A stretch of DNA of 64,000 nt from Terriglobales bacterium (GTDB lineage Bacteria > Acidobacteriota > Terriglobia > Terriglobales > Acidobacteriaceae), in assembly GCA_035651995.1 (NCBI GenBank), contig DASRER010000002.1, positions 427,699 through 491,698 of the forward strand, read 5' to 3'. The position numbers were made by a program, and so were the translations under genes. How positions within the stretch are numbered: position 1 is the stretch's first letter; each line of letters starts with the position of its first letter. This document shows, piece by piece, positions 24,815-33,434 of this stretch. Under the pieces are notes generated by a model. That model was not told the DNA's origin and ran no database searches. It saw only the letters and a list, made by a program, of their open reading frames with translations.

Positions 24815-25699
24815 ATGATCTTAGTGCCTCCTGCCTCGCCGCAACCCGCTCCCAACCAGCGCCGGCCTTGGCCGGGACTGCTGCCGCTGCTGGCCGGCGC
24901 GTTGCGTCGTCGTGGCCCTGCTACCATCCGCTACCTCACCCAGATCGAGGTCCACACCTTCGCGTTCTCGGTGGCGGCCAACGCCATCCTGTCGTTTTTC
25001 CCGTTTGTGCTGCTGCTGCTCACGCTCACGCGCAACGTCTTTCACTCGCCGGCCATGACCAACGTGGTGCTCGACCTGATGCGCGACAACCTGCCCACCG
25101 GCCAGGAATTCGTGGTGCGCAACGTGCGCTACCTGGCCGGCGCGCGCCGCGGCATCGAGATCGCCTCGCTGGCCATCTTGCTGATCACCTCCACCGGCGT
25201 GTTTCTACCGCTCGAAGTGGCGCTCAACCGCGTGTGGGGATTTCCGAAAAACCGCAGCTACCTGCTCAACCAGCTCGTCTCGCTCGGACTGGCCTTCGTC
25301 GCTGGACTGCTGGCGCTGCTCTCGGTGGCGCTCACCGCCGGCAATCAGCGCGCGCTGGTCTTTCTCATGGGTGGATACGAGGGTTTTCTGTTCCGCGTCG
25401 TCGCCTACCTGGTGATGAAGTTCATCGCCATTGTGGCCAGCATTGCCATCTTCTTCCTCATTTACTGGTTGCTGCCCAACGGCAAAGTCCCGCCGCGCGC
25501 GGTGGTCCCGGCGGCGATCATCGCCGGAATGCTGTGGGAACTCTCCAAGCACGCCTACATCGGGGCTCTGCCCTGGCTGAATTTTCAGGAGGTGTACGGC
25601 CCGTTTTCGATCTCGGTCACGCTCATGTTCTGGGCGTTCATCTCGGGGCTGATCTTGCTGGGTGGCGCGCACCTCTCGGCCGAGGAAAAACAAAGCTAA
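24815..25699 (+). CDS. YihY/virulence factor BrkB family inner-membrane protein
   Basis: A 294-residue integral membrane protein with about six helices. Family marks are TFAFSVAANAILSFFPFVLL near the N-terminus, LEVALNRVWGFPKNRSYL (the conserved N-R-W element), and PNGKVPPRAVVPAAIIAGML with GPFSISVTLMFWAFISGLIL near the end. The biochemical role of the family is unsettled; the older label ribonuclease BN is wrong for it. The ATG at 24815 is the first start that agrees with the family. The downstream gap (25700-25780) contains TTCGTGGCCTTTGTGG-type repeat units. Confidence 0.85.
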   Translation: MILVPPASPQPAPNQRRPWPGLLPLLAGALRRRGPATIRYLTQIEVHTFAFSVAANAILSFFPFVLLLLTLTRNVFHSPAMTNVVLDLMRDNLPTGQEFVVRNVRYLAGARRGIEIASLAILLITSTGVFLPLEVALNRVWGFPKNRSYLLNQLVSLGLAFVAGLLALLSVALTAGNQRALVFLMGGYEGFLFRVVAYLVMKFIAIVASIAIFFLIYWLLPNGKVPPRAVVPAAIIAGMLWELSKHAYIGALPWLNFQEVYGPFSISVTLMFWAFISGLILLGGAHLSAEEKQS

Positions 25700-25780
25700 C
25701 TTCGTGGCCTTCGCGCGGCCTTTGTGGCCTTTGGGGTTGGCTTTTGCTGTTGCCTTTCGTTACCCGATGACCCGATCCCT

Positions 25781-26743
25781 TCATCCTTCCCACACGAACG
25801 CATCGAACACGCGCTTCACGTCAAACCCGATGCGGTTGTAAAGCTCCACCGCGCGCGTGTTGGCCTGCGTGACGGTGAGCGAGAGCGCGGCGAAGGTCCG
25901 CCGCCGCAGCGCCGCGCACGTCGCCCCGATCAGCGCTTCGCCGATCTTCCGCCCGCGATGCTCGGGCAGCACGCACACCTGCGTCACGTGCCCCACGTCG
26001 CTCTTCACCCGCGAGCACAAAATGAGCCCCGCCTGGGTGCGCGTGGGCTTGTGAATCGCCACGAACGACGCGTCAGGATCAAACGTGCCGCAGCCCGGAA
26101 AGCGCACGATGTTGTTGAGGAAGCGCAGCGAGCCGCTCACCGTGCGGTACTGGTCGTTGATGTCGGAATCCACGTGCCCGCGATACGCGGACGTGATCAG
26201 CGTGGCCGCCGCCTGGAAGTCCTGCTCCGACCACTTGCGGATCTCGAACTCCGCCGGGGCGGTCGGCGGCACGCGCGGCGGCGCGCCTTCTCCGCGCAGC
26301 GGCAGCGCCATGAACAGGCGAGGATGCCGCCGGAATCCTTCGTTCAGAAATGGCTGCGACACCGCGCCGGTATCGTGCACCAGCAGTTGCGCCTCGATGC
26401 GATGGATGCCCGGCGACTGCTGCAGCGTCTCGATCACGTGCGCCAGCAGCTTGTGCTCGGTGAGCGGCCGCCCGTTGCCCGACGGACCGAGCTTGCCGTC
26501 GGTCACGAACATGTCGCCGATCACGCCCTTGCTGCCCTCGTACACGAAGAACGCGTACCCGAACACGCGGCGGCTGTCCACGGCGGCGTATCCGGGCAGA
26601 ATCTTCGCGTCCACGTAGCGGAGAATCATCTCCGCCGAGCTGCTGTAGTCCCACGAGAGCAGGCGCGACCACACCTGCGACTCCTGGTCCAGCAGCGGAC
26701 GCAAATCTCCGGACGAAAAATGCCTTAGGTCGAGTATTTCCAC
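25781..26743 (-). CDS. GNAT-type acetyltransferase with duplicated domain
   Basis: A 320-residue protein with two GNAT-like halves. The C-terminal half (~155-320) has the acetyl-CoA loop in VCVLPEHRGRKIGEALIGA and the family ending LTVTQANTRAVELYNRIGF. The N-terminal half (FGYAFFVYEGSKGVIGDMFV, LLAHVIETLQQSPGIHRIEA) has the fold pattern but lacks a clear RGxGxG loop and may be a degenerate regulatory copy. The start is taken as the GTG at 26743, because the in-frame extension to 26983 is Arg/Ala-rich and resembles non-coding sequence. The substrate is unknown. Confidence 0.72.
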   Translation of the reverse strand: MEILDLRHFSSGDLRPLLDQESQVWSRLLSWDYSSSAEMILRYVDAKILPGYAAVDSRRVFGYAFFVYEGSKGVIGDMFVTDGKLGPSGNGRPLTEHKLLAHVIETLQQSPGIHRIEAQLLVHDTGAVSQPFLNEGFRRHPRLFMALPLRGEGAPPRVPPTAPAEFEIRKWSEQDFQAAATLITSAYRGHVDSDINDQYRTVSGSLRFLNNIVRFPGCGTFDPDASFVAIHKPTRTQAGLILCSRVKSDVGHVTQVCVLPEHRGRKIGEALIGATCAALRRRTFAALSLTVTQANTRAVELYNRIGFDVKRVFDAFVWEG

Positions 26744-26942
26744 CGCTTGCCCCCGCGGGCAGCGGCCGCGCGAAAATTTCGCGGCCGTTCCGGCGCGCCG
26801 TAAGGGCCGCTTGCGCCCGCCGCGCGCCACACCCGCATGGATGGCCCACGCGCGCGCTTTTCTCAGTCTATGTCTGTGGAAACACCGAAGCAATCGGCGG
26901 GATGCGGCAAGGCACGCATCCGGCGAGGCACTTCCATCGCGG

Positions 26943-27044
26943 GTAAACCGGCGCTTGGCGGTTGGCCGTTGGCATTTTGCCACTTGGGAATTTGCTCTGC
27001 CGGAAACCGGTTTAGCCAGGAGCTAAGCGCCAAGCGCCAATTGC
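26943..27044. repeat. Palindromic element of the TTGGCG type
   Basis: The left arm has GCGCTTGGCGGTTGGCCGTT and the right arm AAGCGCCAAGCGCCAATTGC, inverted copies of a GCGCTTGGCG unit, with ACCGG/CCGGT at both inner and outer positions. It lies between two minus-strand genes. Confidence 0.7.
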
Positions 27045-27051
27045 TTCTTTT

Positions 27052-28719
27052 TCAGTGCTGGTGCGCCGCCGAGCCCGGCGGACCGATCCAGTAGAACTCC
27101 AGTCCCTGCGGCAGGTACTCGCCGACGTGCGACACGCGCCGCCCCGCAAGCAGAATGTCGAGCTCCGGCTGCGAGCCCTCGCGCGCCACCAGCAAATGCT
27201 CGCCGGGAGGAATCTCGGCCCGATCGTAGCTGGCGATTTTCGCGTTGCGATAGAAGTTCAACCCGTACTCCACCTGGCGGCGCACGTGCAGCACCGCAAT
27301 GGATTTCGCGCCCTGATCAATGTTGGTCAGCTCGCGCGCGACCGGGCGCGCCGACTGCGTCGCGTCAATCGCCGGCCCCGCCCAGCGCACCACCACCGCC
27401 AGCGCCACGACCACCGCTGCCAGCGTCGCGAAGCGCAGCATGCGCAAACCCTGGGCGCGCAGCGTGAAGAACACGCCCGACCACACGATGATCGCGGCCA
27501 CCACCATCAACGCCAGCATTGGCGGACGGACCACCACGTGTCCGCGGGTCACCGCAGCGTAGGGCGCGGCGATGGCCAGCACGACAAGCGCAGCGCACAG
27601 CGCCGCGTGCAACGCCAGCACGCCGGTACGGCCGCGGCCCGATTCGCGCCCCCAGCGCTCAACTCGCAGCGCCATGAACATCGTCCAGCCGGGCACGGCC
27701 GGCAGAATGTATCCGGGAAGCTTCGACTTCGACAGCGAAAAGAAGACGACGGGCACGAGCGCCCAAACAAACAGCAGCAGTTCTGGATCGCGCGCTGCTT
27801 CCGCTTGGGGAGCGGCGGGCGCCCCCGCCCGCCGGCGCTTCACGGCATCGACCATCGCGGCCACTGCGAACACCGTCCACGGCGCCAGGCACAGCAACAG
27901 CACAGGGACGTAATACCAAAAGGGCTGCGAGTGCCGGTAGAGGTCGGTCCCGAAGCGCTCCAGGTTGTGCTCGAGAAAGAAGACACGGAAGAACGTCCCG
28001 GTGCGCGCCTGCACGGCCGAGTACCAGGGCAGCGCCACCGCGCAGAACAGCGCGATGCCCGGCAGCCAAAGCGTGCGCCACACCAGCCGCCGCTCGCGAC
28101 GCAGCACGGCAAAGATCACGATGATGATCGCGGCGAGCCCCGGCGCCACCGGCCCCTTGGCCAGCATGCCCAGCGCCATGAAGAAGTAGAACGCCGCCAG
28201 CCAGGTGCGTTTTTCGTGGCGCCGCCACGCCATCCACGCCAGCATTCCGAGGGTGAAATTCGCCGCCAGCAGCATGTCCGTGCCGGCGCCGTGCGCGAAC
28301 CCGATCACCGCGACGGTGGACGCCGTCATCAGGGCCGCGTCCATGCCGGACGGCGAGTCGGAACGCTGCAGCTCGCCTTCCGATCGCCACACAGCCTCGC
28401 CCCGCACAAACAAATAAACTCCAAACACCATCACCGCCGCGCTGATCGCCGAAGGCAACCGCGCCGCCAGTTCGCTCACACCAAAGAGGCGATACGCCAG
28501 CATCGCCTCCCAGTAATAAAGGATGGGCTTCTCCAGCCACGGCTGGCCGTTCAGGATGGGGACGATCCACTCGCCGCGCGCCAGCATCTCGCGCGCGATC
28601 TGCGCGTAGCGCGGCTCGTCGGCGCCGGCCAGCCCGATGGCGCCCGCCCCGAAGACGAAGAAAAACGCGCAGAACGCCGCCAGCGTTCCCAGGTCGGTCC
28701 ACAGGCTGCGCTTTTGCAT
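27052..28719 (-). CDS. GT39/ArnT-like membrane glycosyltransferase
   Basis: A 555-residue polytopic protein of the dolichyl-phosphate-mannose / ArnT superfamily, which moves a sugar from a polyprenyl-phosphate donor in the periplasm. The first periplasmic loop has the acidic motif GADEPRYAQIAREML and the substrate-loop GQPWLEKPILYYWEAMLA; about 12 helices follow, then a soluble C-terminal domain. The acceptor (lipid A, protein or glycolipid) cannot be told from sequence. The start at 28719 is chosen over an Arg-rich extension to 28791. The preceding small membrane-protein gene ends 13 bases upstream, so the two form an operon. Confidence 0.82.
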   Translation of the reverse strand: MQKRSLWTDLGTLAAFCAFFFVFGAGAIGLAGADEPRYAQIAREMLARGEWIVPILNGQPWLEKPILYYWEAMLAYRLFGVSELAARLPSAISAAVMVFGVYLFVRGEAVWRSEGELQRSDSPSGMDAALMTASTVAVIGFAHGAGTDMLLAANFTLGMLAWMAWRRHEKRTWLAAFYFFMALGMLAKGPVAPGLAAIIIVIFAVLRRERRLVWRTLWLPGIALFCAVALPWYSAVQARTGTFFRVFFLEHNLERFGTDLYRHSQPFWYYVPVLLLCLAPWTVFAVAAMVDAVKRRRAGAPAAPQAEAARDPELLLFVWALVPVVFFSLSKSKLPGYILPAVPGWTMFMALRVERWGRESGRGRTGVLALHAALCAALVVLAIAAPYAAVTRGHVVVRPPMLALMVVAAIIVWSGVFFTLRAQGLRMLRFATLAAVVVALAVVVRWAGPAIDATQSARPVARELTNIDQGAKSIAVLHVRRQVEYGLNFYRNAKIASYDRAEIPPGEHLLVAREGSQPELDILLAGRRVSHVGEYLPQGLEFYWIGPPGSAAHQH

Positions 28720-28732
28720 GGAGTGATGCCGC

Positions 28733-29008
28733 TCAGGCTTTCGTCGCCGCCGGCGCCGCGCCGCGGCCGCGGCGTCCGCGCCACAGCGCATAGATGCTGA
28801 TCGCCACCCAGGTCACTTCCAGCACCACGAAGCCGAGCTGAAACGGCTTGAAGGCAATGTAGGCCAGGATGCCCGAGCCGACGGCGTTGAGAATGTTGTA
28901 CCAGGCGCCCGAGGAACTCATCCAACGGAACTGGTGTCCGGCGTATGCGATCAGGATCATGAGCGCGCCGGAGAACGACAGCAACTGCGTGCCGAGCGAG
29001 GGCTGCAT
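28733..29008 (-). CDS. Small membrane protein (CBU_0592-like)
   Basis: A 91-residue protein with three membrane helices (LLSFSGALMILIAYAGHQF, WYNILNAVGSGILAYIA, LGFVVLEVTWVAISIYALW) and a basic tail. The pattern resembles the CBU_0592 family of unknown function. It lies 13 bases upstream of the GT39-like gene in the same direction and may assist it, but that is inference from position only. Confidence 0.65.
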   Translation of the reverse strand: MQPSLGTQLLSFSGALMILIAYAGHQFRWMSSSGAWYNILNAVGSGILAYIAFKPFQLGFVVLEVTWVAISIYALWRGRRGRGAAPAATKA

Positions 29009-29237
29009 GTCTTCATTCTAGCGGTGCTCGACTTGCGCGGCTTCGGCCGGTACCACAGTGATCACGCGACTTACGGTTTCGGCTCGATGACCTTGATCTC
29101 CTTAATCTCGGTGGCGAAGCGCCTGTACTCGCTGTAGAGAATGCCCAAGTCCAACCTCAGGTTCTCGAACAGGCCCGGATATTGCGCGCCGTTCGAATGG
29201 CGTTGCGCCCTTCCGTGCCCAGAGTGGGTTATAGTGG

Positions 29238-30983
29238 ATGAAATCAGCGCTCCGCCCGCAAACCAAATCAGTGTCTGCCGCTTCCCAACCACAGCTTCAG
29301 CCCTCCGCCTCGGCATGGCTTGAAACCGCCGTGGGACGCCGCGTTCGGCTCGCCTTCCGCGCCGCGGCGCTGGTCATTGCGGGCCTTCAGGCCTGGATCG
29401 GCCGCCACGACGTGATGCTCGACGGTATTTCCTACCTCGATATCGCCCGCGCCGCTGCAAACGGCAATGTGAGCGCGCTGGCGAATTCCTACTGGAGTCC
29501 CGGTTATCCGGCGCTCACCGCGGTGGTGTTGCGCCTCTTTCACCCGCCGCTGCTTTCCATCTTCGTGGTGCCGCGCGCCCTGAATTTCGTTCTCTACTTC
29601 GCGCTGCTGGCCGCATTCGAGTTCTTCTGGCGCGAACTCGGCCGGCTGCGCCCGCCGCGGGACGGGTTCCCCGACTGGGCCTGGCACGTCTTCGGATACA
29701 GCCTGTTTCTGTGGATGTCGCTCTGGTGCATGGGCACGTGGTTCGTGGAAGCCAACATCCTGATGGAGGTTTTTCTCCTTCTCTCGGCGGCGCTGATGCT
29801 GAAGGTCCGCCGCACGATGCGCCTTGCCGACGGCGCGCTCTGGGGCGTCGCAATGGCCGCCGGGTATCTCGCCAAGGCCCCCATGTTCCCCGCGACCTTC
29901 GTCATGCTCGCCGTCGTATTGCTTGGCGCGCGGCGCACGATCCGGCGCGTTCTGCCGCGGCTTGCGGTCGCGGCCCTGGTGTTCGCGGCGATCAGCCTGC
30001 CCTGGGCCGCCGCGCTGCACGCCCGCTATCACCGCTGGACATTCGGCGACAGCGCCGCGCTGAACTACGCGTGGTACATCAACGGCGTGCGGATATGGTT
30101 CCACTGGCAGGGCGGACCTCCGGCCAGCGGCGTGCCGGCGCATCCCCCGCGCCAGCTTGCGGCGCAGCCGGAGACGTTCGAGTACGCGTCGCCGGTTCCC
30201 GGAACGCTCCCCATCTGGGACGATCCGGCGTACTGGTACGAGGGCGTGCGTCCGCACTTTGACCTGCGCCAGCAGCTTGAGACGCTCGTCTTCAACACCC
30301 GCGACATGCTGCCCCGGAGCCAGGTTGGCATTGTCGCAGCCTTCCTCCTGCTGGTTGTTTTTGCTGTGCGTGAGCGCAGGCTGCGGGCGATCTTTGCGGG
30401 CGCGTGGCCGGTGTGGATTGTCGGCGCGGCCGGTGTCGGCATGTTCGCCATCGTGCACGTCGAGGGACGCCACATTGCCGGCTTCCTGCTCCTGCTTTGG
30501 AGCGGGTTGTTCGCCGGAGTGCGCCTCGGCCCATCGGAGAATTCGCGGCGCGTGCTCATCGCGGCGGTCGTCATCGCGGCGCTCAGCTTCAATGCGCTGG
30601 CGATCGCCTCGGTCGCGCGCACACGCCGGCTTACCGCCGCTTCAGACCAGCGCTGGAGCCTGACGCAGCGCATGCCGGCGGCGCTGCAGCGAGCGCGGAT
30701 CGCGCCCGGTGATCCCGTGGTTTCGCTCGGCGGCGAACTCTACTACTGGGCCCTGCCCGCCGGCGTCCGCATCGTGGCCGACATCTCTGCCGACGGCGTG
30801 CCGGCGTGGTGGAAGCTCGCTCCGCAAGAGCGCGACGAGTTGATCGCGAAGTTCAGGGCGTGCGGCGCCAGGGTGATCGTCGCCGGCCCCGGCGCGCTGC
30901 ACGTCGGCCGGCTCGCGCGCGCCGACCTGGGCCAGTGGGAGCCGCTCGGTGATACGGGTTTCTTCGTTTTTCGCCTGAATTGA
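29238..30983 (+). CDS. Polytopic membrane protein, glycosyltransferase 39-like
   Basis: A 581-residue protein with about ten helices and a C-terminal soluble domain. The first loop, HDVMLDGISYLDIARAAANG followed by YWSPGYPALTAVVLRLFHPP, has the layout of GT-C enzymes, with an Asp where the catalytic acidic residue sits. The C-terminal part (DPVVSLGGELYYWALPAGVR) is unlike standard ArnT. It is probably a polyprenyl-phosphate-sugar transferase of unknown acceptor. The start is uncertain: TATAGT ends two bases before the ATG at 29238, so a downstream GTG (29271) may be used. The neighbouring, divergently placed GT39-like gene suggests a shared envelope-glycan role. Confidence 0.68.
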   Translation: MKSALRPQTKSVSAASQPQLQPSASAWLETAVGRRVRLAFRAAALVIAGLQAWIGRHDVMLDGISYLDIARAAANGNVSALANSYWSPGYPALTAVVLRLFHPPLLSIFVVPRALNFVLYFALLAAFEFFWRELGRLRPPRDGFPDWAWHVFGYSLFLWMSLWCMGTWFVEANILMEVFLLLSAALMLKVRRTMRLADGALWGVAMAAGYLAKAPMFPATFVMLAVVLLGARRTIRRVLPRLAVAALVFAAISLPWAAALHARYHRWTFGDSAALNYAWYINGVRIWFHWQGGPPASGVPAHPPRQLAAQPETFEYASPVPGTLPIWDDPAYWYEGVRPHFDLRQQLETLVFNTRDMLPRSQVGIVAAFLLLVVFAVRERRLRAIFAGAWPVWIVGAAGVGMFAIVHVEGRHIAGFLLLLWSGLFAGVRLGPSENSRRVLIAAVVIAALSFNALAIASVARTRRLTAASDQRWSLTQRMPAALQRARIAPGDPVVSLGGELYYWALPAGVRIVADISADGVPAWWKLAPQERDELIAKFRACGARVIVAGPGALHVGRLARADLGQWEPLGDTGFFVFRLN

Positions 30984-31074
30984 TCGTTGTTTCTCGGCTC
31001 GCCGGTTCCCGGCGGGATGGTTCTTGCGGCCGGATCGGCTTGGCGCTTCACCGCCAAGTGCCAATTGCTCACTG

Positions 31075-32043
31075 CTACGTGCAGCTTCCCTGTTTTCTCG
31101 GCGGCGCGTTCGCCAGCGCCTGGCGTACCCGATCGGTGGCCTCGCTGAGCGGGCCGTCCAGCGAGAAGCCGCTGGCGCATTCGTGCCCGCCGCCGCCAAA
31201 GCCTTCCGCTACGGCCGCCACGTTGACGCGTCCCTTGCTGCGCAGGCTCACGCGCCAGCGCCCGTCACCCAGCTCGCGGAAGAAGACGGCGACTTCCACG
31301 CCGGCCACGCTGAGCGCGTAGTTCACCAGTCCTTCCGCGTCTTCGTCGAGAGCGTGGCAGCGCTCCATGTCGGCGCGCGTCACGTGCATGCACGTCACAT
31401 TGTCGGAGCGATGCAAATTGTCGAGCGCCGCGCCCAGCAGCTTCATCTTCGAAAGCGGATTGGAGAAATACACGTTGCGCGCAATCAGCGCCGGGTTGGC
31501 GCCCAGCCGGACCAGTTCCTGCGCCAGCGCAAAGGTCCGCTCATTCGTGCCCGAATAGGCGAATGAACCGGTGTCGGTGAGCACGGCGGTGTAAAGGCAG
31601 GTGGCCACGTCGGCCGAGATCTTCACGCCGGCTTCGCATGCCAGCCGGTAAACCATCTCCGCGGTGGCACAGGCCGCGGGATCGATCCAGTTGATGTGCG
31701 CGAACGGCCGGGCGGTGGAGTGGTGGTCAATGTTGATGAGAAATTGCACTGCGGGATCCAGGCCTTCCAGCCGCGTGCGCTGCACGCTGTCGCATTCCAG
31801 GATGATGGCCGCCTCGTAGCGCCCGTTCACCGCGCCCGACTCGCGCACCTGGTCGGAAAACGGCAGCGGGCGGTAGATGACCGGGACAGGGTCGTGCATC
31901 ACCACCTCGGCCTGCTTGCCCATGGCGCGGAGCACCTGGCAGCAGGCCAGCGCCGAGCCGATCGCGTCGCCGTCGGGACGCGCGTGCGAGGTCAGCAGGA
32001 AGTCGTCCCGCCGTTCGATTTGCCGGAGAACTTCTGTCAGCAT
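31075..32043 (-). CDS. nrnA: Bifunctional oligoribonuclease / pAp phosphatase
   Basis: A 322-residue DHH-family phosphoesterase that degrades nanoRNAs and dephosphorylates 3'-phosphoadenosine 5'-phosphate. The N-terminal DHH domain has SHARPDGDAIGSALA, ILECDS, the signature NIDHHSTARPF, and DTGSFAYSGTNERTF; the DHHA1 domain ends GFGGGGHECASGFSL. All metal-binding motifs are present. It is the last gene of the rimP-nusA-infB operon and starts 61 bases after rbfA, the usual position in many phyla. The spacer after its stop has GCTTGGCG/CGCCAAG repeat units. Confidence 0.93.
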   Translation of the reverse strand: MLTEVLRQIERRDDFLLTSHARPDGDAIGSALACCQVLRAMGKQAEVVMHDPVPVIYRPLPFSDQVRESGAVNGRYEAAIILECDSVQRTRLEGLDPAVQFLINIDHHSTARPFAHINWIDPAACATAEMVYRLACEAGVKISADVATCLYTAVLTDTGSFAYSGTNERTFALAQELVRLGANPALIARNVYFSNPLSKMKLLGAALDNLHRSDNVTCMHVTRADMERCHALDEDAEGLVNYALSVAGVEVAVFFRELGDGRWRVSLRSKGRVNVAAVAEGFGGGGHECASGFSLDGPLSEATDRVRQALANAPPRKQGSCT

Positions 32044-32103
32044 CTTCGGGCCCCTGCGCCGGTCCGCCCCGCGCCGGACTCGCGCCTTGTTCCTGGTTCG
32101 CGC

Positions 32104-32466
32104 TCAGCGCTTGCGTTTGCCGGCGCGCCGGAGAAGTTCGTCAATTCTAGCGCCGCATTGTTGCGACCTGTCCAGTTCAAAAATTAATTCCGGTGATTGC
32201 CGCAGGCCAAGCCGCGCCACCAGTTCGCGGCGGATGTATCCCTTCGCCGCGCCCAAGCCGGCCAGCGCGCGCTCGCCCTCATCCTCTTCGCCGTGCACGG
32301 TCACGAACACCCGTACCGTCTTGCCGTCGCCGGAGAGATGGAAATCGCTCACCGAGACGCCCGCCACGCGCGGGTCGGAGAGCTCGCCCTCGACGATGCT
32401 GGTGACCTCCTCGCGCAGGGCCTCGGCCACGCGCGCACGATGATGCTGCTGTTGGCGATGTTCCAT
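32104..32466 (-). CDS. rbfA: Ribosome-binding factor A
   Basis: A 120-residue RbfA, a KH-fold factor that binds the 30S subunit and supports 16S rRNA maturation and cold adaptation. It is recognisable by ARVAEALREEVTSIVEGELS, then DPRVAGVSVSDFHLSGDGKT, VFVTVHG, GYIRRELVARLGLRQSPELI and FELDRS. The start at 32466 (MEHRQQQHHRARV) is preferred; the frame extends upstream into the DUF503 gene without similarity. It follows DUF503 in the operon, with an 82-base gap that holds GCTGCTTGCTGCCGGC-like repeat units. Confidence 0.93.
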   Translation of the reverse strand: MEHRQQQHHRARVAEALREEVTSIVEGELSDPRVAGVSVSDFHLSGDGKTVRVFVTVHGEEDEGERALAGLGAAKGYIRRELVARLGLRQSPELIFELDRSQQCGARIDELLRRAGKRKR

Positions 32467-32548
32467 AGGCCCGCTGCTTGCTGCCGGCGGCCGGCTGCTC
32501 GCCTGGTTTGTTTTGGCCAGCGGCCGGCAGTAACAGCCCGCAGCGTGG

Positions 32549-32839
32549 CTAGTAGTATTCCACAAACGCGTCCACCACTTCGGCGCCGGCGTTGTTGGCC
32601 ACGCGCGTGGCTTCGCGCTCCACTTTTTCCATGAGCCCGCGCAGGTAGTCGCGCGAGTCCGATATGCTGACCACCCCGATGGTGGCGCGCTGCCACGCAT
32701 TGTCCGGCTCCAGTTCGGCGACCGAGACGTTGAAGCGCGCGCGCAGCTTGTCCTTGACCGAGCGCACCGCCTGCCGCTTGTCTTTCAGCGAGTGCGCCGC
32801 CTCGATGCGCAATTCGACCGTGAGGTGGGCAACCGGCAT
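32549..32839 (-). CDS. DUF503 (YlxP-like) protein
   Basis: A 96-residue DUF503 protein, a small alpha/beta protein conserved beside infB and rbfA in many bacteria and suspected of a ribosome-associated role. The family is clear from LTVELRIEAAHSLKDKRQAV, RSVKDKLRARFNVSVAELE and ATIGVVSISD. Its ATG overlaps the stop codon of the DUF5615 remnant by one base (TGATG), so it may depend on coupling from the gene before it. Confidence 0.88.
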   Translation of the reverse strand: MPVAHLTVELRIEAAHSLKDKRQAVRSVKDKLRARFNVSVAELEPDNAWQRATIGVVSISDSRDYLRGLMEKVEREATRVANNAGAEVVDAFVEYY

Positions 32840-33167
32840 CAGAACAGCGTCAAAATGGGAACATGCGAATACTTCGCGAAATGTTCAATGCGGATCGCTT
32901 CGCGCCGAATCAATGCGTGCACCCGTGCTGTACTGCAGTTGCCGGTCCGCACGAGAACAATCGGAGGAAGGCTGAAACCCAGGGATGCGTGTTTGGGAAT
33001 CCGGCGATCTTTGGTCACGATCACGAATCCCTGTTGCTTCGCATACTGCAGAACCAGAGCATCAGGCGACTCAGCCATGCCGAGTGAGAAAACATGCTGC
33101 GATCCGGGAGATCACTGAGGAGCTCGACTAACTCCGGCGAGACATTCTGATCGAACAGTAGCTTCAA
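32839..33167 (-). pseudogene. DUF5615 PIN-like gene with a frameshift
   Basis: Read from a TTG at 33167, the frame begins LKLLFDQNVSPELVELLSDL, the conserved start of DUF5615 PIN-like proteins with the first catalytic Asp. Near 33103-33107 one base is missing relative to the expected frame. The rest of the protein (HVFSLGMAESPDALVLQYAK, FVIVTKDRRIP) continues in another frame to 32839. The original frame ends after 48 residues. The total of 329 bases is one short of a 109-residue protein. It is either a pseudogenised toxin-like nuclease or a sequencing error. The start overlaps the DUF433 stop by 4 nt (TTGA). Confidence 0.78.
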
Positions 33168-33394
33168 GACGGCACGTACATGCTGCCACGGACCATCTCA
33201 TTCACGAATGCAAGACTCGCCTGGATATCTTCGCGGGTCAGGTACGGAAAGTCGTGCAGGATTTCCTCAACTGTCATCCCCGATGCGAGGTAGTCGAGTA
33301 CGTCGTACACCGTCATTCGCATCCCCCGGATGCACGGCTGCCCACCCATCTTATCGGGCTCGAACGTAATGACCTTCCGCCAGTCCACCGCCAT
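33164..33394 (-). CDS. DUF433 antitoxin-like protein
   Basis: A 76-residue DUF433 protein with a helix-turn-helix fold: WRKVITFEPDKMGGQPCIRG, MRMTVYDVLDYLASGMTVEE, ILHDFPYLTREDIQASLAF. DUF433 genes are regularly followed by DUF5615 PIN-like genes and are thought to form a toxin-antitoxin-like pair, as is the case here. The start at 33394 lies 41 bases after the infB stop; an ATG at 33412 is an alternative. It is therefore co-transcribed with the infB operon. Confidence 0.85.
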   Translation of the reverse strand: MAVDWRKVITFEPDKMGGQPCIRGMRMTVYDVLDYLASGMTVEEILHDFPYLTREDIQASLAFVNEMVRGSMYVPS

Positions 33395-33434
33395 ACGCGC
33401 ACATTCTCGCATGGAAAACCGCTACCTGACCAAT

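Noticed and set aside
29071..29190. Minus-strand peptide ending FENLRLDLGILYSEYRRFAT and EIKVIEPKP, protein-like in composition
   Set aside because: No start codon with a ribosome-binding site fits, and I recognise no family. It may be a gene remnant, but the evidence is composition only.
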